Positions 25,810 through 35,060 of a stretch of 64,000 nt of DNA are shown here, piece after piece. The translations under genes were made by a program, and so were the position numbers. The notes beneath the pieces are model-generated. The model saw only the letters and a program-made list of their open reading frames with translations. It was not told the DNA's origin and searched no databases. The stretch is from Paenibacillus sp. An7 (lineage in GTDB: Bacteria; Bacillota; Bacilli; Paenibacillales; Paenibacillaceae): assembly GCF_009870785.1 (NCBI RefSeq), contig NZ_WTWX01000001.1, positions 268,065 to 332,064 on the forward strand. The letters are read 5' to 3'. Positions within the stretch are counted from its first letter, which is position 1. Every line of letters begins with the position of its first letter.

Positions 25810-26676
25810 ATGACAACTCTACATTTTACGGTCCCTCCTCTTCCTGAGTACATCATAAGCGGTCTGTGTGAGGCACCTTATGCAGGAAAACAGCCTAATC
25901 GAAAGAATTTCGGCATTTTTGATCTGCTTGTTGTCGTCAGCGGTCAACTTGATGTGATAGAGAACGGCGAACCGTACCAAGTTGAATCAGGGATGTATCT
26001 TATTCTACGGCCGGATGCTCATCATTATGGGACGAAGGATTGTTCTGCAGATACAACCTACTACTGGCTGCATTTTAAGACGAGCGGAGAATGGGGCATC
26101 GACAAGTCACTGATGTTTCAAAGGGAGGATGCAATTGAGCTGCAGTTTATGATCCCCAACTATTTTACGATTGAAGTCCCTCAGTTCGGTCGTTTGACAC
26201 AAATGCAGCGCACGATCGAATTATTAGATACGCTCACAGGACTTGTACAAAACGGGCATCAGACAAGAGCGCTGTGGAATCAGCAAGTTCTTTTTCAAGA
26301 ACTCATTCAGCTGCTTGCCGCAACAGGCGTACATCCTTCCGCTTCCCCTTCTTTAGCCTGTGCTGAGAAAGCAGCCAGTTATTTACGTTCACACTACCGA
26401 GATGAATTCAAAGCGCATACCATGGGTCTGAACATTAATTTTCATCCCGTATATATTGCTCGCTGTATGCAAAAAGAATATGGCTGTTCTCCAGTAGAGT
26501 ACTTACAGCGGTATCGAATTGAACAAGCCAAGCTTCTACTTATGCAAACCGATTACAGTATCAGCCGTGTTGCAGAAGAAGTCGGATTTAATCAGGCTGC
26601 TTATTTCACTTCTTGCTTTACCAAGCAGGAGAACATCTCTCCGCAGAAATATCGTCAGCAGTTTTTTATGGATTAA
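25810..26676 (+). CDS. AraC-family transcriptional regulator
   Basis: The 288-residue protein has an N-terminal cupin sensor domain (ENGEPYQVESGMYLILRPDAHHYG) and a C-terminal double helix-turn-helix of the AraC type (YIARCMQKEYGCSPVEYLQRYRIEQAK, VAEEVGFNQAAYFTSCFTK). Such cupin-AraC proteins usually sense sugars or small metabolites. It is divergent from the MATE pump. A TATAAT lies at 25731 and AAAGG precedes the ATG. Confidence 0.9.
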   Translation: MTTLHFTVPPLPEYIISGLCEAPYAGKQPNRKNFGIFDLLVVVSGQLDVIENGEPYQVESGMYLILRPDAHHYGTKDCSADTTYYWLHFKTSGEWGIDKSLMFQREDAIELQFMIPNYFTIEVPQFGRLTQMQRTIELLDTLTGLVQNGHQTRALWNQQVLFQELIQLLAATGVHPSASPSLACAEKAASYLRSHYRDEFKAHTMGLNINFHPVYIARCMQKEYGCSPVEYLQRYRIEQAKLLLMQTDYSISRVAEEVGFNQAAYFTSCFTKQENISPQKYRQQFFMD

Positions 26677-26677
26677 A

Positions 26678-26714
26678 AAAAGCGCATCCCCTTGTTCTTA
26701 AGGGGAGCGCTTTT
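26678..26714. terminator. Bidirectional terminator after the AraC gene
   Basis: AAAAGCGC-CCCCTT pairs with AAGGGG-GCGCTTTT; T-runs on both sides. Confidence 0.8.
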
Positions 26715-26783
26715 CTCTTCGCATTCTTCACTTGGTATTCTTTTGTCCTTTCTCTCGTCTTTGCTTTTTCCCTTGGCAATTGC

Positions 26784-27680
26784 TTATTCATGTTCCAGTT
26801 CAATCGTATTTAAACTTGCATAAACATGCGGTACAAAACCTTCCGATGGTTCACCTGCAGGGATGGTGATGGTAAAAGCGAAATTAGTACCGTCTTGTTC
26901 CTTTACAATATACTGATGTACTGTTCCGTTCTTCTCTTCCTTGGCAGTTAGAAAGAGCCTGGCATCCTTCATTGCTTCAGGTCTCTTCTCTTCAGATACG
27001 ACCTCTACCTCTCCATACTCAGCAAGGACTAGCGTTCCTTTCTCCTCCTGTTCCTGGAGCTGTAGATCAGCAGGCAGATTCTCGATCTGGACCGCATAAT
27101 TCGGATCAACGTCCATTGTGAACAGCCCTGTTTCCGGATTGAATGTGAAAATATCAAAAACATAAAAGGAATAACCGTCCGCAGCCGATATGATACTTGC
27201 TTCTTTCTGTTCAGTCATCCCTTCTAACGTAAGTGTCAGCTCTTGTGTAGCGGGACGACTTTCGGATTTGTCATCCTCTTCGTTAGGTATAGTTCCACTG
27301 CTTGTCCCTGTTTTGACTATCTCGATAAGTACCCGCTGCTTCAAGGTATCTTCTCCTTCAATCGGCTTTTCTTCATATTTTAACGTTACGATATCATTCT
27401 CCTGAAGAGTAGAAATTTCTTTCATCAGCGATTCGTCAAATTGATACGCCTCTGCTTCCCCATTCTCAAGAATGACTTCAATGGTATGCGAATCAGCGAG
27501 TCCCGTAAATGTTCCCCTGGCTTCCTTTACAATCACTTCAGGTTCAGTGGGCCGATTATTTTCCTGATCGGTTCCAGGTTCTGTTGATGGTCCGCTTGCT
27601 CCATTCTGCCCGCAAGCTGCCAGGGTAAGTACCAAGATGGTAATGAGTACTGCGGTGCTTTTTTTCATCTTTTTTCTCAT
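26784..27680 (-). CDS. Lipoprotein of unknown function
   Basis: The 298-residue protein starts with a lipoprotein signal peptide ending in the lipobox LTLAAC, so it is predicted to be anchored on the outer face of the membrane. A Glu/Thr/Pro-rich spacer follows, and then a beta-rich body with KEARGTFTGLADSHTIEVI (about 50-70) that resembles metal- or nucleic-acid-free OB-like modules of Bacillus lipoproteins. No catalytic motif is recognised. AAGGAGG lies seven bases before the ATG. Confidence 0.65.
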   Translation of the reverse strand: MRKKMKKSTAVLITILVLTLAACGQNGASGPSTEPGTDQENNRPTEPEVIVKEARGTFTGLADSHTIEVILENGEAEAYQFDESLMKEISTLQENDIVTLKYEEKPIEGEDTLKQRVLIEIVKTGTSSGTIPNEEDDKSESRPATQELTLTLEGMTEQKEASIISAADGYSFYVFDIFTFNPETGLFTMDVDPNYAVQIENLPADLQLQEQEEKGTLVLAEYGEVEVVSEEKRPEAMKDARLFLTAKEEKNGTVHQYIVKEQDGTNFAFTITIPAGEPSEGFVPHVYASLNTIELEHE

Positions 27681-27802
27681 CAGAACACCTCCTTATCTTA
27701 TGTAAACGCACGCAACCCTGCAGGAGTTACGTAAGATTCACCTTATTTTTAAAAAGAGATTATTTTCCTTTTTTATCCTTTTCTTTTTACTCTTAGAACC
27801 GC

Positions 27803-27836
27803 TATAATATCAAAGGACCAAACATCCTACGTTTGG
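27803..27836 (+). promoter_or_regulatory. GntR-unit -10 box and palindromic operator
   Basis: A TATAAT at 27803-27808 is followed nine bases later by the perfect palindrome CCAAACATCCTACGTTTGG (27818-27836). The palindrome covers the likely start of transcription and touches the ribosome binding site of the GntR gene, which suggests autorepression. Confidence 0.65.
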
Positions 27837-27846
27837 AGGTAGAAAC

Positions 27847-28554
27847 ATGAGTTTACATAAAACAACGAAACGTTCGCTGACCGAACAGATTGTAGACCAA
27901 TTGGAAAAATTGATTGAAACGGGAGAATGGCCTCTCGGATCGAAGATTCCCCCGGAACCTGAACTCATGGGTCAGTTAGACGTTAGCCGAAATACGCTGA
28001 GAGAAGCGATTAAGGCTTTAACCCATGCGGGTCTTTTGAAAACGAGACAAGGCGATGGAACCTATGTTTCTGCGTCTAGTTCCCTTGGTCCCATATTACG
28101 AAAAAGAATGAACAGGACGGATTATATACAATCTCTTGAAGTACGCCACGCTTTGGAGCGAGAAGCGGCCTATCTCGCAGCAAATAACCGAACCGAGTCC
28201 GATATAGAACAAATCAGGCTATGTTTTCAGTGTCAGAATGAAGCGATACAGAATGGACAGTATGAAGATTTTGCGGAATGGGATGTAGCATTTCATAAGG
28301 CAATTGTTGCAGCAAGCAAGAACGGTCTCCTTATGGACCTCTATGAACATATTACGGATGCTCTCAAAGATATGGTTACCAAAATCATTGCAAAAACAGG
28401 CGACGCCTACTACTGTAAAGACACGCATGAACAACTGTTAAACGCAATTGTAGAACAAGATCAGCTGCGAGCAGTAGATGCTGTCCATCAATACATCGAA
28501 GAATCAAAACAACATTTTATACAACTTGGAGGCAGCATGAATGAAATCAATTGA
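27847..28554 (+). CDS. GntR-family regulator, FadR/FCD subfamily
   Basis: The 235-residue protein has an N-terminal GntR winged helix (GSKIPPEPELMGQLDVSRNTLREAIKAL) and a C-terminal all-helical FCD domain with metal-site type residues (WDVAFHKAIV, THEQLLNAI). It overlaps the following transporter gene by 14 bp, so the two are translated together, and the effector is probably the transported compound or its derivative. The substrate is unknown. Confidence 0.9.
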   Translation: MSLHKTTKRSLTEQIVDQLEKLIETGEWPLGSKIPPEPELMGQLDVSRNTLREAIKALTHAGLLKTRQGDGTYVSASSSLGPILRKRMNRTDYIQSLEVRHALEREAAYLAANNRTESDIEQIRLCFQCQNEAIQNGQYEDFAEWDVAFHKAIVAASKNGLLMDLYEHITDALKDMVTKIIAKTGDAYYCKDTHEQLLNAIVEQDQLRAVDAVHQYIEESKQHFIQLGGSMNEIN

Positions 28555-29761
28555 AAAAACCACTGTAAGTCAGCGGCAATGGAGAATAAGCGAAAGCTTT
28601 ATTCTTGTAGTAGCCCTTCTTTTAATAGGAGCAAATTTACGTGCTCCCATTACTTCCATTGGGCCATTGCTTGGTTCTATTAAAGAAAGTACAGGGATAT
28701 CGAATACATTAGCCGGTATGATCACCACCGTACCCTTGCTTGCTTTCGCTGTACTCTCCCCATTTGCTTCAAAACTTTCACGCCGATTCGGCATGGAACG
28801 AGTTATTTTTTGTGCCTTATTATTCATTGCGCTTGGGGCCATAGGACGCACCTTATTTGGTGCTGGATCCCTTTTTGCAGGTACGATATTCGTTGGACTT
28901 GGCATCGCCGTATGTAATGTTCTCTTACCGAGTCTCGTGAAACAGGAATTCCCAAATAAAGTAGGAGTTATGACCGGAGCCTATACACTGTCTATGAATA
29001 TATGCGGTGCTCTCGCTTCTGGGATCAGTATTCCGCTTGCTGTACAGCTTGGAATTGGCTGGAAAGGTGCTCTTGCTTGCTGGGTCATTCTTACCGTTCT
29101 TGCGCTAGCAACCTGGCTGCCTCGGATGAAATCGGCCCGGCTAAGTGCAGCTACCACAGCTTCTTACCGATCTAAAGTGAACATGTGGAAGTCACCGCTT
29201 GCTTGGCAGATCACCTTCTTCATGGGACTGCAATCTTTTATTTTTTATAATATTGTATCCTGGCTGCCAGAGATCCTTATGGACCGCGGAATGGTAGCAG
29301 ATACAGCCGGATGGATGTTATCTCTCACCCAGTTTTCGATGATGCCATTTACTTTTTTGGTTCCGATCTTGGCTAGCCGGATGAAAAGCCAAACTCCACT
29401 TGTATACGTAACTTTCTCGCTGTATACGGTTGGAATTTTAGGACTGATTTTCGGCAGTACCGCCTTCGTTCCTCTCTGGGTTTCCCTAATTGGAATTGCC
29501 GGTTCCTTCTCTTTTGGATTAGTGATGATGTTTTTCAATCTACGTACAAAAACAGCCGAAGAAGCAGCCGAACTATCCGGTATGGCGCAGTCTGTTGGTT
29601 ACCTTATGGCAGCTGTTGGTCCTATGATGTTTGGTTACCTGCATGATCTGACTGCAAGCTGGACGATTCCGCTGTTCTTATTGTTTGCGGCAAGTATCTT
29701 CATTTTCATCTGTGGGCTTGGAGCAGCAAAAAACAGATTCATAGGTGAATCAATTTCATAA
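28541..29761 (+). CDS. MFS transporter, CynX/NimT family
   Basis: The 406-residue protein has twelve predicted membrane segments and the CynX/NimT-like start LIGANLRAPITSIGPLLG. Family members move cyanate, nitroimidazoles or other small organic anions; the actual cargo here is unknown. The ATG lies inside the end of the GntR gene. The last codons and the TAA stop (29759-29761) are part of a small inverted-repeat element (29747-29769), so the C-terminal few residues are element-derived. Confidence 0.85.
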   Translation: MKSIEKTTVSQRQWRISESFILVVALLLIGANLRAPITSIGPLLGSIKESTGISNTLAGMITTVPLLAFAVLSPFASKLSRRFGMERVIFCALLFIALGAIGRTLFGAGSLFAGTIFVGLGIAVCNVLLPSLVKQEFPNKVGVMTGAYTLSMNICGALASGISIPLAVQLGIGWKGALACWVILTVLALATWLPRMKSARLSAATTASYRSKVNMWKSPLAWQITFFMGLQSFIFYNIVSWLPEILMDRGMVADTAGWMLSLTQFSMMPFTFLVPILASRMKSQTPLVYVTFSLYTVGILGLIFGSTAFVPLWVSLIGIAGSFSFGLVMMFFNLRTKTAEEAAELSGMAQSVGYLMAAVGPMMFGYLHDLTASWTIPLFLLFAASIFIFICGLGAAKNRFIGESIS

Positions 29762-29769
29762 ATGGATTC
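29747..29769. repeat. Small inverted-repeat element, copy D (23 bp)
   Basis: GAATCAATTT and AAATGGATTC flank only CAT. This is the shortest member of the family seen at 22145, 36481 and 51900, and it supplies the stop codon of the MFS gene. Confidence 0.6.
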
Positions 29770-29808
29770 AGATTCAAGTGATAAAATAAATCATGATATG
29801 GTTCATAC

Positions 29809-29846
29809 AAAGAGGGTCTTCCTGCATTCAGGAAAGACCCTCTTTT
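29809..29846. terminator. Bidirectional terminator between MFS and katE
   Basis: AAAGAGGGTCTT-CCTG...CAGG-AAGACCCTCTTTT is a long stem between convergent genes. Confidence 0.85.
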
Positions 29847-29865
29847 CACTATTTAAAAAATGAGC

Positions 29866-31902
29866 TTAGTAACGATCCCAGAAGCGCTGTTTTGCCATGG
29901 CTTCGGTAAATTCTTTTGCAAAAACTTTTGGTGAATGGTCAGTAACTACGCCTGGTTTACCGACGATGCCGAGTTCCTTAAGTAACTTCTCGCCTAATAA
30001 TGTACTTCCAATCGGTTTAAAATGATTATACGATTCCACAATAAATGCCCTCGCCCGGTTATTAAAATACGGATCAGCATTCTCACTTCCTACTAGGTAA
30101 AGACCGTCATAGAGTACAGGAGATGTCGTTAAAAAACTTGCATTGACTACCCACTGGTCTCCCTTATCATCACGAATCATGCCATTTCTTACACTGATGA
30201 TCACTGGTTTCAATCCATTATGAATTAGCATTTCTAATACTTCTCTTGTTTCTCCACCTGCAAACCCTTCATCAACGAGCACACCTACTTTTAAGGTATT
30301 CGGAAGATAACGAGTGTTCTTCATACTCAGTGCAGGGCTCGATTCAGTCACTGTAGATTCAGGAACATCTGCCGGTTGTAAAGTTAAATTTTCTCCCACG
30401 CGTGCTGCCAGTACCCGATCAATATGAGCTAGCATGTTCACTAGTTTTTGCCGAATTTCAATCGAGTTCACTTTTCCAAGTTCAAAAGAGTAAGCGTCAA
30501 TAATATGATGTTTTTCTACGGGACTCATACTGTTCCAAAATAATTTTGCTTGTGAGAAATGATCTTCAAAACTAGGAGCGGTAGCTCTTACTTCATATCC
30601 ATGTACTAATGAAGGGTAAGTTACAAATCCGCCTTTTGTCCCAGGAACGGTGTAGGGAGTATTATTCGCGAGTGAATTTTTATGATAGGCTACTTTTCCT
30701 TGGTCGATTACATACCTGGCACTACCATCTCTTTGGTTATTATGAACAGGACAAACCGGTCGATTGATCGGAAGCTGCTGATAATTTGTGCCGACACGAT
30801 AAAGTTGTGTATCTGTGTAGGAGAATAATCTGCCTTGTAATAAGGGGTCGTTCGTAAAATCAATTCCGCGGACAATATTCCCCGGGTGTAAAGCAATCTG
30901 CTCTGTTTCTGCAAACACATTATCTACATTTCGATTCAGCGTCATTTTCCCGATTTTACGGACTGGAATGAGCTCCTCAGGCCACAGTTTAGTAGCGTCA
31001 AGGATATCAAAGGTGAATTTAAACTCATCTTCTTCTTCAATGACCTGAACGCCTAGTTCCCATTCCGGGTAATTACCTGCTTCAATGTTCTCCCACAAGT
31101 CTCTGCGATGGAAGTCAGGGTCAACACCGCCTATCTTCTGAGCCTCATCCCATAAAAGAGAGTGAACTCCCAGCATAGGCTTCCAGTGGAATTTCACAAA
31201 TCGTGATTTTCCATGTTTGTTAACGAGCCGAAACGTATGTACTCCAAACCCTTCCATCATGCGGAAACTGCGAGGAATCGTTCGATCTGACATAATCCAG
31301 AGGGTCATTGCTGCCGACTCTTGATTCGAAGTAATAAAATCCCAGAACGTATCATGTGCGGTCTGTCCTTGTGGAATTTCATTATCAGGTTCTGGCTTCA
31401 CTGCATGGATCAGATCAGGGAATTTAATACTATCCTGAATAAAAAAGATGGGTATATTGTTGCCTACAAGATCAAAGTTTCCCTCTTCTGTATAAAATTT
31501 AGTTGCAAAGCCGCGCACATCACGGTCTGTCTCATTCGCTCCTCTCGATCCTGCAACTTGTGAAAACCTTAGAAACACAGGCGTTTTTAAGCTGGGATCT
31601 TGCAGAAAATGAGCCATTGTTAATTCTTCTTGAGATTCATATACCTGAAAAATACCATGTGCTCCGTATCCCCGGGCATGAACAACACGTTCGGGAATTC
31701 GCTCACGATCAAAATGAGCAAGCTTCTCCCGAAATAAAAAGTCTTCGAGCAGGGTAGGTCCGCGGTCTCCCGCTTTTAGCGAATTTTCATCATCTGAAAT
31801 CTTAATTCCCTCATTTGAAGTAAGCGGCTTACCTTCATTATCCCGTGTAAAGACTTTTAATTGTTCTGTTTTTTTATTTTCATTCTTAAACTTTTCATTC
31901 AA
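29866..31902 (-). CDS. katE: Large-subunit catalase HPII type
   Basis: The 678-residue enzyme has a catalase core (ERVVHARGYGAHG with the distal His, FFIQDSIKFPDL with the distal Asn, RLFSYTDTQLYR with the haem-ligand Tyr). A C-terminal flavodoxin/DJ-1-like domain (about 530-678; LKVGVLVDEGFAGGETREVL) is typical of clade 2 catalases. It degrades hydrogen peroxide in the cytoplasm. A TTG start at 31902 has GAGGTG six bases upstream; the GTG at 31911 overlaps that site. It is monocistronic; B. subtilis KatE is a general-stress gene, but I saw no clear sigma-B promoter. Confidence 0.95.
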   Translation of the reverse strand: MNEKFKNENKKTEQLKVFTRDNEGKPLTSNEGIKISDDENSLKAGDRGPTLLEDFLFREKLAHFDRERIPERVVHARGYGAHGIFQVYESQEELTMAHFLQDPSLKTPVFLRFSQVAGSRGANETDRDVRGFATKFYTEEGNFDLVGNNIPIFFIQDSIKFPDLIHAVKPEPDNEIPQGQTAHDTFWDFITSNQESAAMTLWIMSDRTIPRSFRMMEGFGVHTFRLVNKHGKSRFVKFHWKPMLGVHSLLWDEAQKIGGVDPDFHRRDLWENIEAGNYPEWELGVQVIEEEDEFKFTFDILDATKLWPEELIPVRKIGKMTLNRNVDNVFAETEQIALHPGNIVRGIDFTNDPLLQGRLFSYTDTQLYRVGTNYQQLPINRPVCPVHNNQRDGSARYVIDQGKVAYHKNSLANNTPYTVPGTKGGFVTYPSLVHGYEVRATAPSFEDHFSQAKLFWNSMSPVEKHHIIDAYSFELGKVNSIEIRQKLVNMLAHIDRVLAARVGENLTLQPADVPESTVTESSPALSMKNTRYLPNTLKVGVLVDEGFAGGETREVLEMLIHNGLKPVIISVRNGMIRDDKGDQWVVNASFLTTSPVLYDGLYLVGSENADPYFNNRARAFIVESYNHFKPIGSTLLGEKLLKELGIVGKPGVVTDHSPKVFAKEFTEAMAKQRFWDRY

Positions 31903-32000
31903 TGTGATCACCTCATCATTATACTTACGATGACGGGAACAGTTTCATTACTAAAGCTTAGATTTCCTTCTCTTCTTCCTTTGCTTACCGAAAATAAAAA

Positions 32001-32023
32001 GACGAAGACACGTTGTCTCCGTC
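32001..32023 (-). terminator. Intrinsic terminator of nupC
   Basis: GACGAAGACA/TGTCTCCGTC stem with loop CGT, followed on minus by TTTTTATTTTCG. Confidence 0.8.
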
Positions 32024-32056
32024 ATTAAGGTATCCTTTCATTGGTCCTGGGAGCTT

Positions 32057-33235
32057 TTAAACAAACAACCCAACAACCGTAGCCGTCAGAATGGAAACAA
32101 AGGTAGCAGCAAGCAGCATTTTAAGTCCAAATGTTGCGACTATCTTTGCTTTTTCCCCATTTAATGCTTGGATAGAACCCGAGATGATCCCAATCGAACT
32201 GAAGTTTGCAAAAGAAACGAGGAACGAAGACACAATCGCTACCGTTTTTGCGGATAGCTCCGGAATCAAAGGTTGAAACTCCAACATCGCTACAAATTCG
32301 TTCGTTGCGAGCTTCGTTCCCATAATCGTGCCTGCAGTTGTAATTTCATTCGATGGAACTCCCATGATTAGAGCGATTGGGCTAAATATATAACCTAAAA
32401 TCTGGGTAAAAGAAAGGCCAATCAGAGAAACTAATAAGCCGTCTACAAGAGCAATGAGACCTACATACGCAACTAGCATCGCTGCTACAATCAGCGCAAT
32501 TTTTCCTCCGTCCAGTGCGCCAGCGGATATGGCTTCGAATAAAGATTTTGAATTGGTAGCGTCCTTGATATTAATGACTTCCTCTTCTACTTCCTTCGTT
32601 GGTGCCATAAAGGTCGTAATAATGAGCCCTGATAGTGCATTAAGCAGCATTGCAACCAGCACGTACTGAGGAGGAATCATGGTCATATAAGCCCCCATAA
32701 TCGAAGCAGAGACACTCGCCATCGCCACGGTCGATACAACGAATAACTTATTGCGATTCATTTTATCAAGATGAGATTTAATCGCAAGAAACGCCTCGGA
32801 CTGACCAAAGAAAATACTATTCACACTATTGAAAGTTACTACTTTTGATAATCCGGTAATTCTGGCCAGACCACCACCTATGTACTTGATTGCTATGGGC
32901 AATATTCGAATATAGGTAAGAATGGATAGCAGTGTGGACGTGAAAATAATCAGCAAAAGAACATTAAAGAAGAATATGCTGCCATCTGCCGGAACTAAAT
33001 CGCCTAGAATAAAGCGAATTCCTTCATGTCCATACATAAGCACATGAGAAACCCCATTCGAAATGGCTTCCACAATGGTATTCCCAAATGTCGTTTTAAA
33101 CATAATTAAGGTCACTGCCAATTGAACTACAAACAGGACAACAATCGCCTTAAAATTGATATTCTTTTTATCGTTGCTCAGTAAATAACATACACCAAGC
33201 AACAAGAGTATTCCTACAATACCAATGAAAACTGA
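32057..33235 (-). CDS. nupC: Concentrative nucleoside transporter, NupC family
   Basis: The 392-residue membrane protein matches CNT transporters: FFGQSEAFLAIKSHLDKM, a GVPSNEITTAGTIMGTKLATNEFVAM stretch that holds the substrate/cation site, and FANFSSIGIISGSIQAL near the end. It imports nucleosides with a cation. The ATG at 33235 follows AAGGGGCTTGATATTC. Its leader contains nested inverted repeats that could hide this ribosome binding site. Confidence 0.92.
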   Translation of the reverse strand, partial: SVFIGIVGILLLLGVCYLLSNDKKNINFKAIVVLFVVQLAVTLIMFKTTFGNTIVEAISNGVSHVLMYGHEGIRFILGDLVPADGSIFFFNVLLLIIFTSTLLSILTYIRILPIAIKYIGGGLARITGLSKVVTFNSVNSIFFGQSEAFLAIKSHLDKMNRNKLFVVSTVAMASVSASIMGAYMTMIPPQYVLVAMLLNALSGLIITTFMAPTKEVEEEVINIKDATNSKSLFEAISAGALDGGKIALIVAAMLVAYVGLIALVDGLLVSLIGLSFTQILGYIFSPIALIMGVPSNEITTAGTIMGTKLATNEFVAMLEFQPLIPELSAKTVAIVSSFLVSFANFSSIGIISGSIQALNGEKAKIVATFGLKMLLAATFVSILTATVVGLFV

Positions 33236-33245
33236 CATGAATATC

Positions 33246-33343
33246 AAGCCCCTTTTGATCCAAGTGTTATCACCATTGGGTAATGGCGTCTCATGTAAAA
33301 CCATTTCACGATTACATAGTGTATGGTGATCTAATCGGGGCTT
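33246..33343 (-). promoter_or_regulatory. Structured nupC leader with possible ribosome-binding-site sequestration
   Basis: Two nested inverted repeats exist: AAGCCCC (33246-33252) with GGGGCTT (33337-33343), and ATCACCAT (33269-33276) with ATGGTGAT (33323-33330). In the mRNA the outer one would pair the Shine-Dalgarno GGGGCTT. A competing hairpin CCATT/AATGG (33273-33286) overlaps the inner stem. This resembles a switchable leader, but no known riboswitch class is recognised. Confidence 0.4.
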
Positions 33344-33357
33344 GTTTATTCTAATTT

Positions 33358-34215
33358 TTATACAATATCAAGCGGAACCTTGTTCTTAGGTGCGGGAAAA
33401 GCCTCATCCAGTTGTGTAAGATCTTCCGCAGAGAGAACCACTTCATATACGAATGCATTTTCTTTAACATGCTTTTCACTTGAGGATTTAGGCAACGATA
33501 GAACATTGCCCGAGCGGAGTGTCCAGGCTAGCAGTAATTGATAGGGAGTAATGCCGTGTTTTTCGGCTACATTAATCACCGTCTCGTGTTGCACTAACTC
33601 TTTCCTAAGACTTCCTCCTTGAGCAAGAGGTGAATACGCCATGATTGGCATCTGATGTTTTTCCTGCCACGGTAATAAATCGACTTCAATTCCTCTCGAT
33701 CCCAGATGGTACAGCACCTGATTAACCATGCACCTGTTCCCTTTATCCAGCTGCATTAATTCTTCCATATCGTCCTTATCCAGGTTCGAGACGCCCCAGC
33801 GGTCAATCTTTCCTTCGTGGACGAGTCGTTGCATCCCTTGTATGGTTTCTGCGAGTGGAATGTCGCCTCTCCAGTGTAATAAATATAGATCCAGGTGATC
33901 TGTTTTTAGTCTTCTAAGACTTTGTTCGCAGCTTGTAATGATTCGGTTTTTCCCTGCATTATGGGGGTATACTTTAGATACAAGAAACACTTCGTCTCTG
34001 ATTCCGTGAATCGCTTCACCGACCAGTTCCTCTGATAAACCTTCCCCATACATTTCGGCGGTGTCAATCACTTTCATCCCGAGTTCTACACCCAGCCGAA
34101 GAGCTGCTATCTCCTCCATTCTTTTGCTTGGGTCATCCCCAATATGCCATGTTCCTTGTCCAATCGCTGGAAGCTGTGTTCCATCTGGAAGTGTAACGGT
34201 GGGTTGTTTCATCAT
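33358..34215 (-). CDS. Aldo/keto reductase
   Basis: The protein has 285 residues from the ATG at 34215 (GAAGGG nine bases before). It is an AKR barrel with the catalytic Asp-Tyr region VIDTAEMYGEGLSEELVGEA, a catalytic Lys in LVSKVYPHNAG and LLHWRGDIPLAETIQGM. It is an NADPH-dependent reductase of unknown carbonyl substrate. It lies upstream of nupC on the same strand, but the leader and gap suggest separate control. It is divergent from hssR. Confidence 0.88.
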   Translation of the reverse strand: MMKQPTVTLPDGTQLPAIGQGTWHIGDDPSKRMEEIAALRLGVELGMKVIDTAEMYGEGLSEELVGEAIHGIRDEVFLVSKVYPHNAGKNRIITSCEQSLRRLKTDHLDLYLLHWRGDIPLAETIQGMQRLVHEGKIDRWGVSNLDKDDMEELMQLDKGNRCMVNQVLYHLGSRGIEVDLLPWQEKHQMPIMAYSPLAQGGSLRKELVQHETVINVAEKHGITPYQLLLAWTLRSGNVLSLPKSSSEKHVKENAFVYEVVLSAEDLTQLDEAFPAPKNKVPLDIV

Positions 34216-34382
34216 ATTCTTCATCCCTTCTTTATTCATTATTATGTGTTTATTTGCCTTTCTGCGGTTCGGGGTATAAGATAATTTGTTGAATAGCATG
34301 GTTTACTGTACATTAACCTTTAATTTGTGCGTTATATCCTTCTATTTCAAAGTTTTAACAATAAAGAAAGGTATGAACTTTT

Positions 34383-35060
34383 ATGATCCACATTTTAGTT
34401 GCTGATGATGACGCACATATCCGCGAACTCGTCCATTTTTATCTATCTGCAGAAGGATACACTGTATACGAAGCGGCTGACGGCAATATGGCTTCCTCTC
34501 TTCTATCTACGGAACAAATTCATCTTGCGGTCATTGACATCATGATGCCTGGAAAAGATGGGTATGAGCTGGTTGAGGAAATCCGCAAGTATTATGATAT
34601 CCCTGTCATTTTGCTGACTGCGAAAGATCAGTTGATTGATAAGGAAAAAGGATATGAGCTAGGAACGGATGATTATGTAACCAAACCGTTTGAGCCAAAA
34701 GAACTTATTTTTCGAATCAAAGCACTGTTACGACGTTACCGAATGGTGAATTCTCAAAAGATTACACTCGGAAGAACGATCATTGATCGAGACAGCTATG
34801 AAGTGTACTGTGATGACCAGTTATTAATGCTTCCCATGAAAGAATTTGAGTTATTATCCCAGCTCGCCAGTTACCCAGACCGAATCTATTCCAGAGAAGA
34901 ATTAATTCATCTCGTATGGGGAGCCGATTTTAGGGGTGATGATCGTACAGTTGATGTACATATTAAACGTCTTAGAGAGCGATTCCAACATCGAAGCGAT
35001 GACTTTGTCATTAAAACAATTCGCGGAATTGGTTATAAACTGGAGGTTTGCTCACCTTGA
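34383..35060 (+). CDS. hssR: HssR-like response regulator (haem stress)
   Basis: This 225-residue OmpR-type regulator has a receiver domain with phospho-acceptor Asp52 (VIDIMMPGKDGYEL) and a winged-helix output (EFELLSQLAS, DRTVDVHIKRLRERF). The run LGTDDYVTKPFEPKELIFRI is strikingly like staphylococcal HssR. Downstream genes encode an HssS-like kinase and HrtBA-like exporter, and a matching GTTCAT direct repeat precedes hrtB, so the haem assignment is well supported. Its stop overlaps the kinase start (TTGA). Confidence 0.85.
   Translation: MIHILVADDDAHIRELVHFYLSAEGYTVYEAADGNMASSLLSTEQIHLAVIDIMMPGKDGYELVEEIRKYYDIPVILLTAKDQLIDKEKGYELGTDDYVTKPFEPKELIFRIKALLRRYRMVNSQKITLGRTIIDRDSYEVYCDDQLLMLPMKEFELLSQLASYPDRIYSREELIHLVWGADFRGDDRTVDVHIKRLRERFQHRSDDFVIKTIRGIGYKLEVCSP

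Noticed and set aside
33246..33343. Purine riboswitch before nupC
   Set aside because: The conserved purine-aptamer core loops are not present; only generic nested stems are seen.
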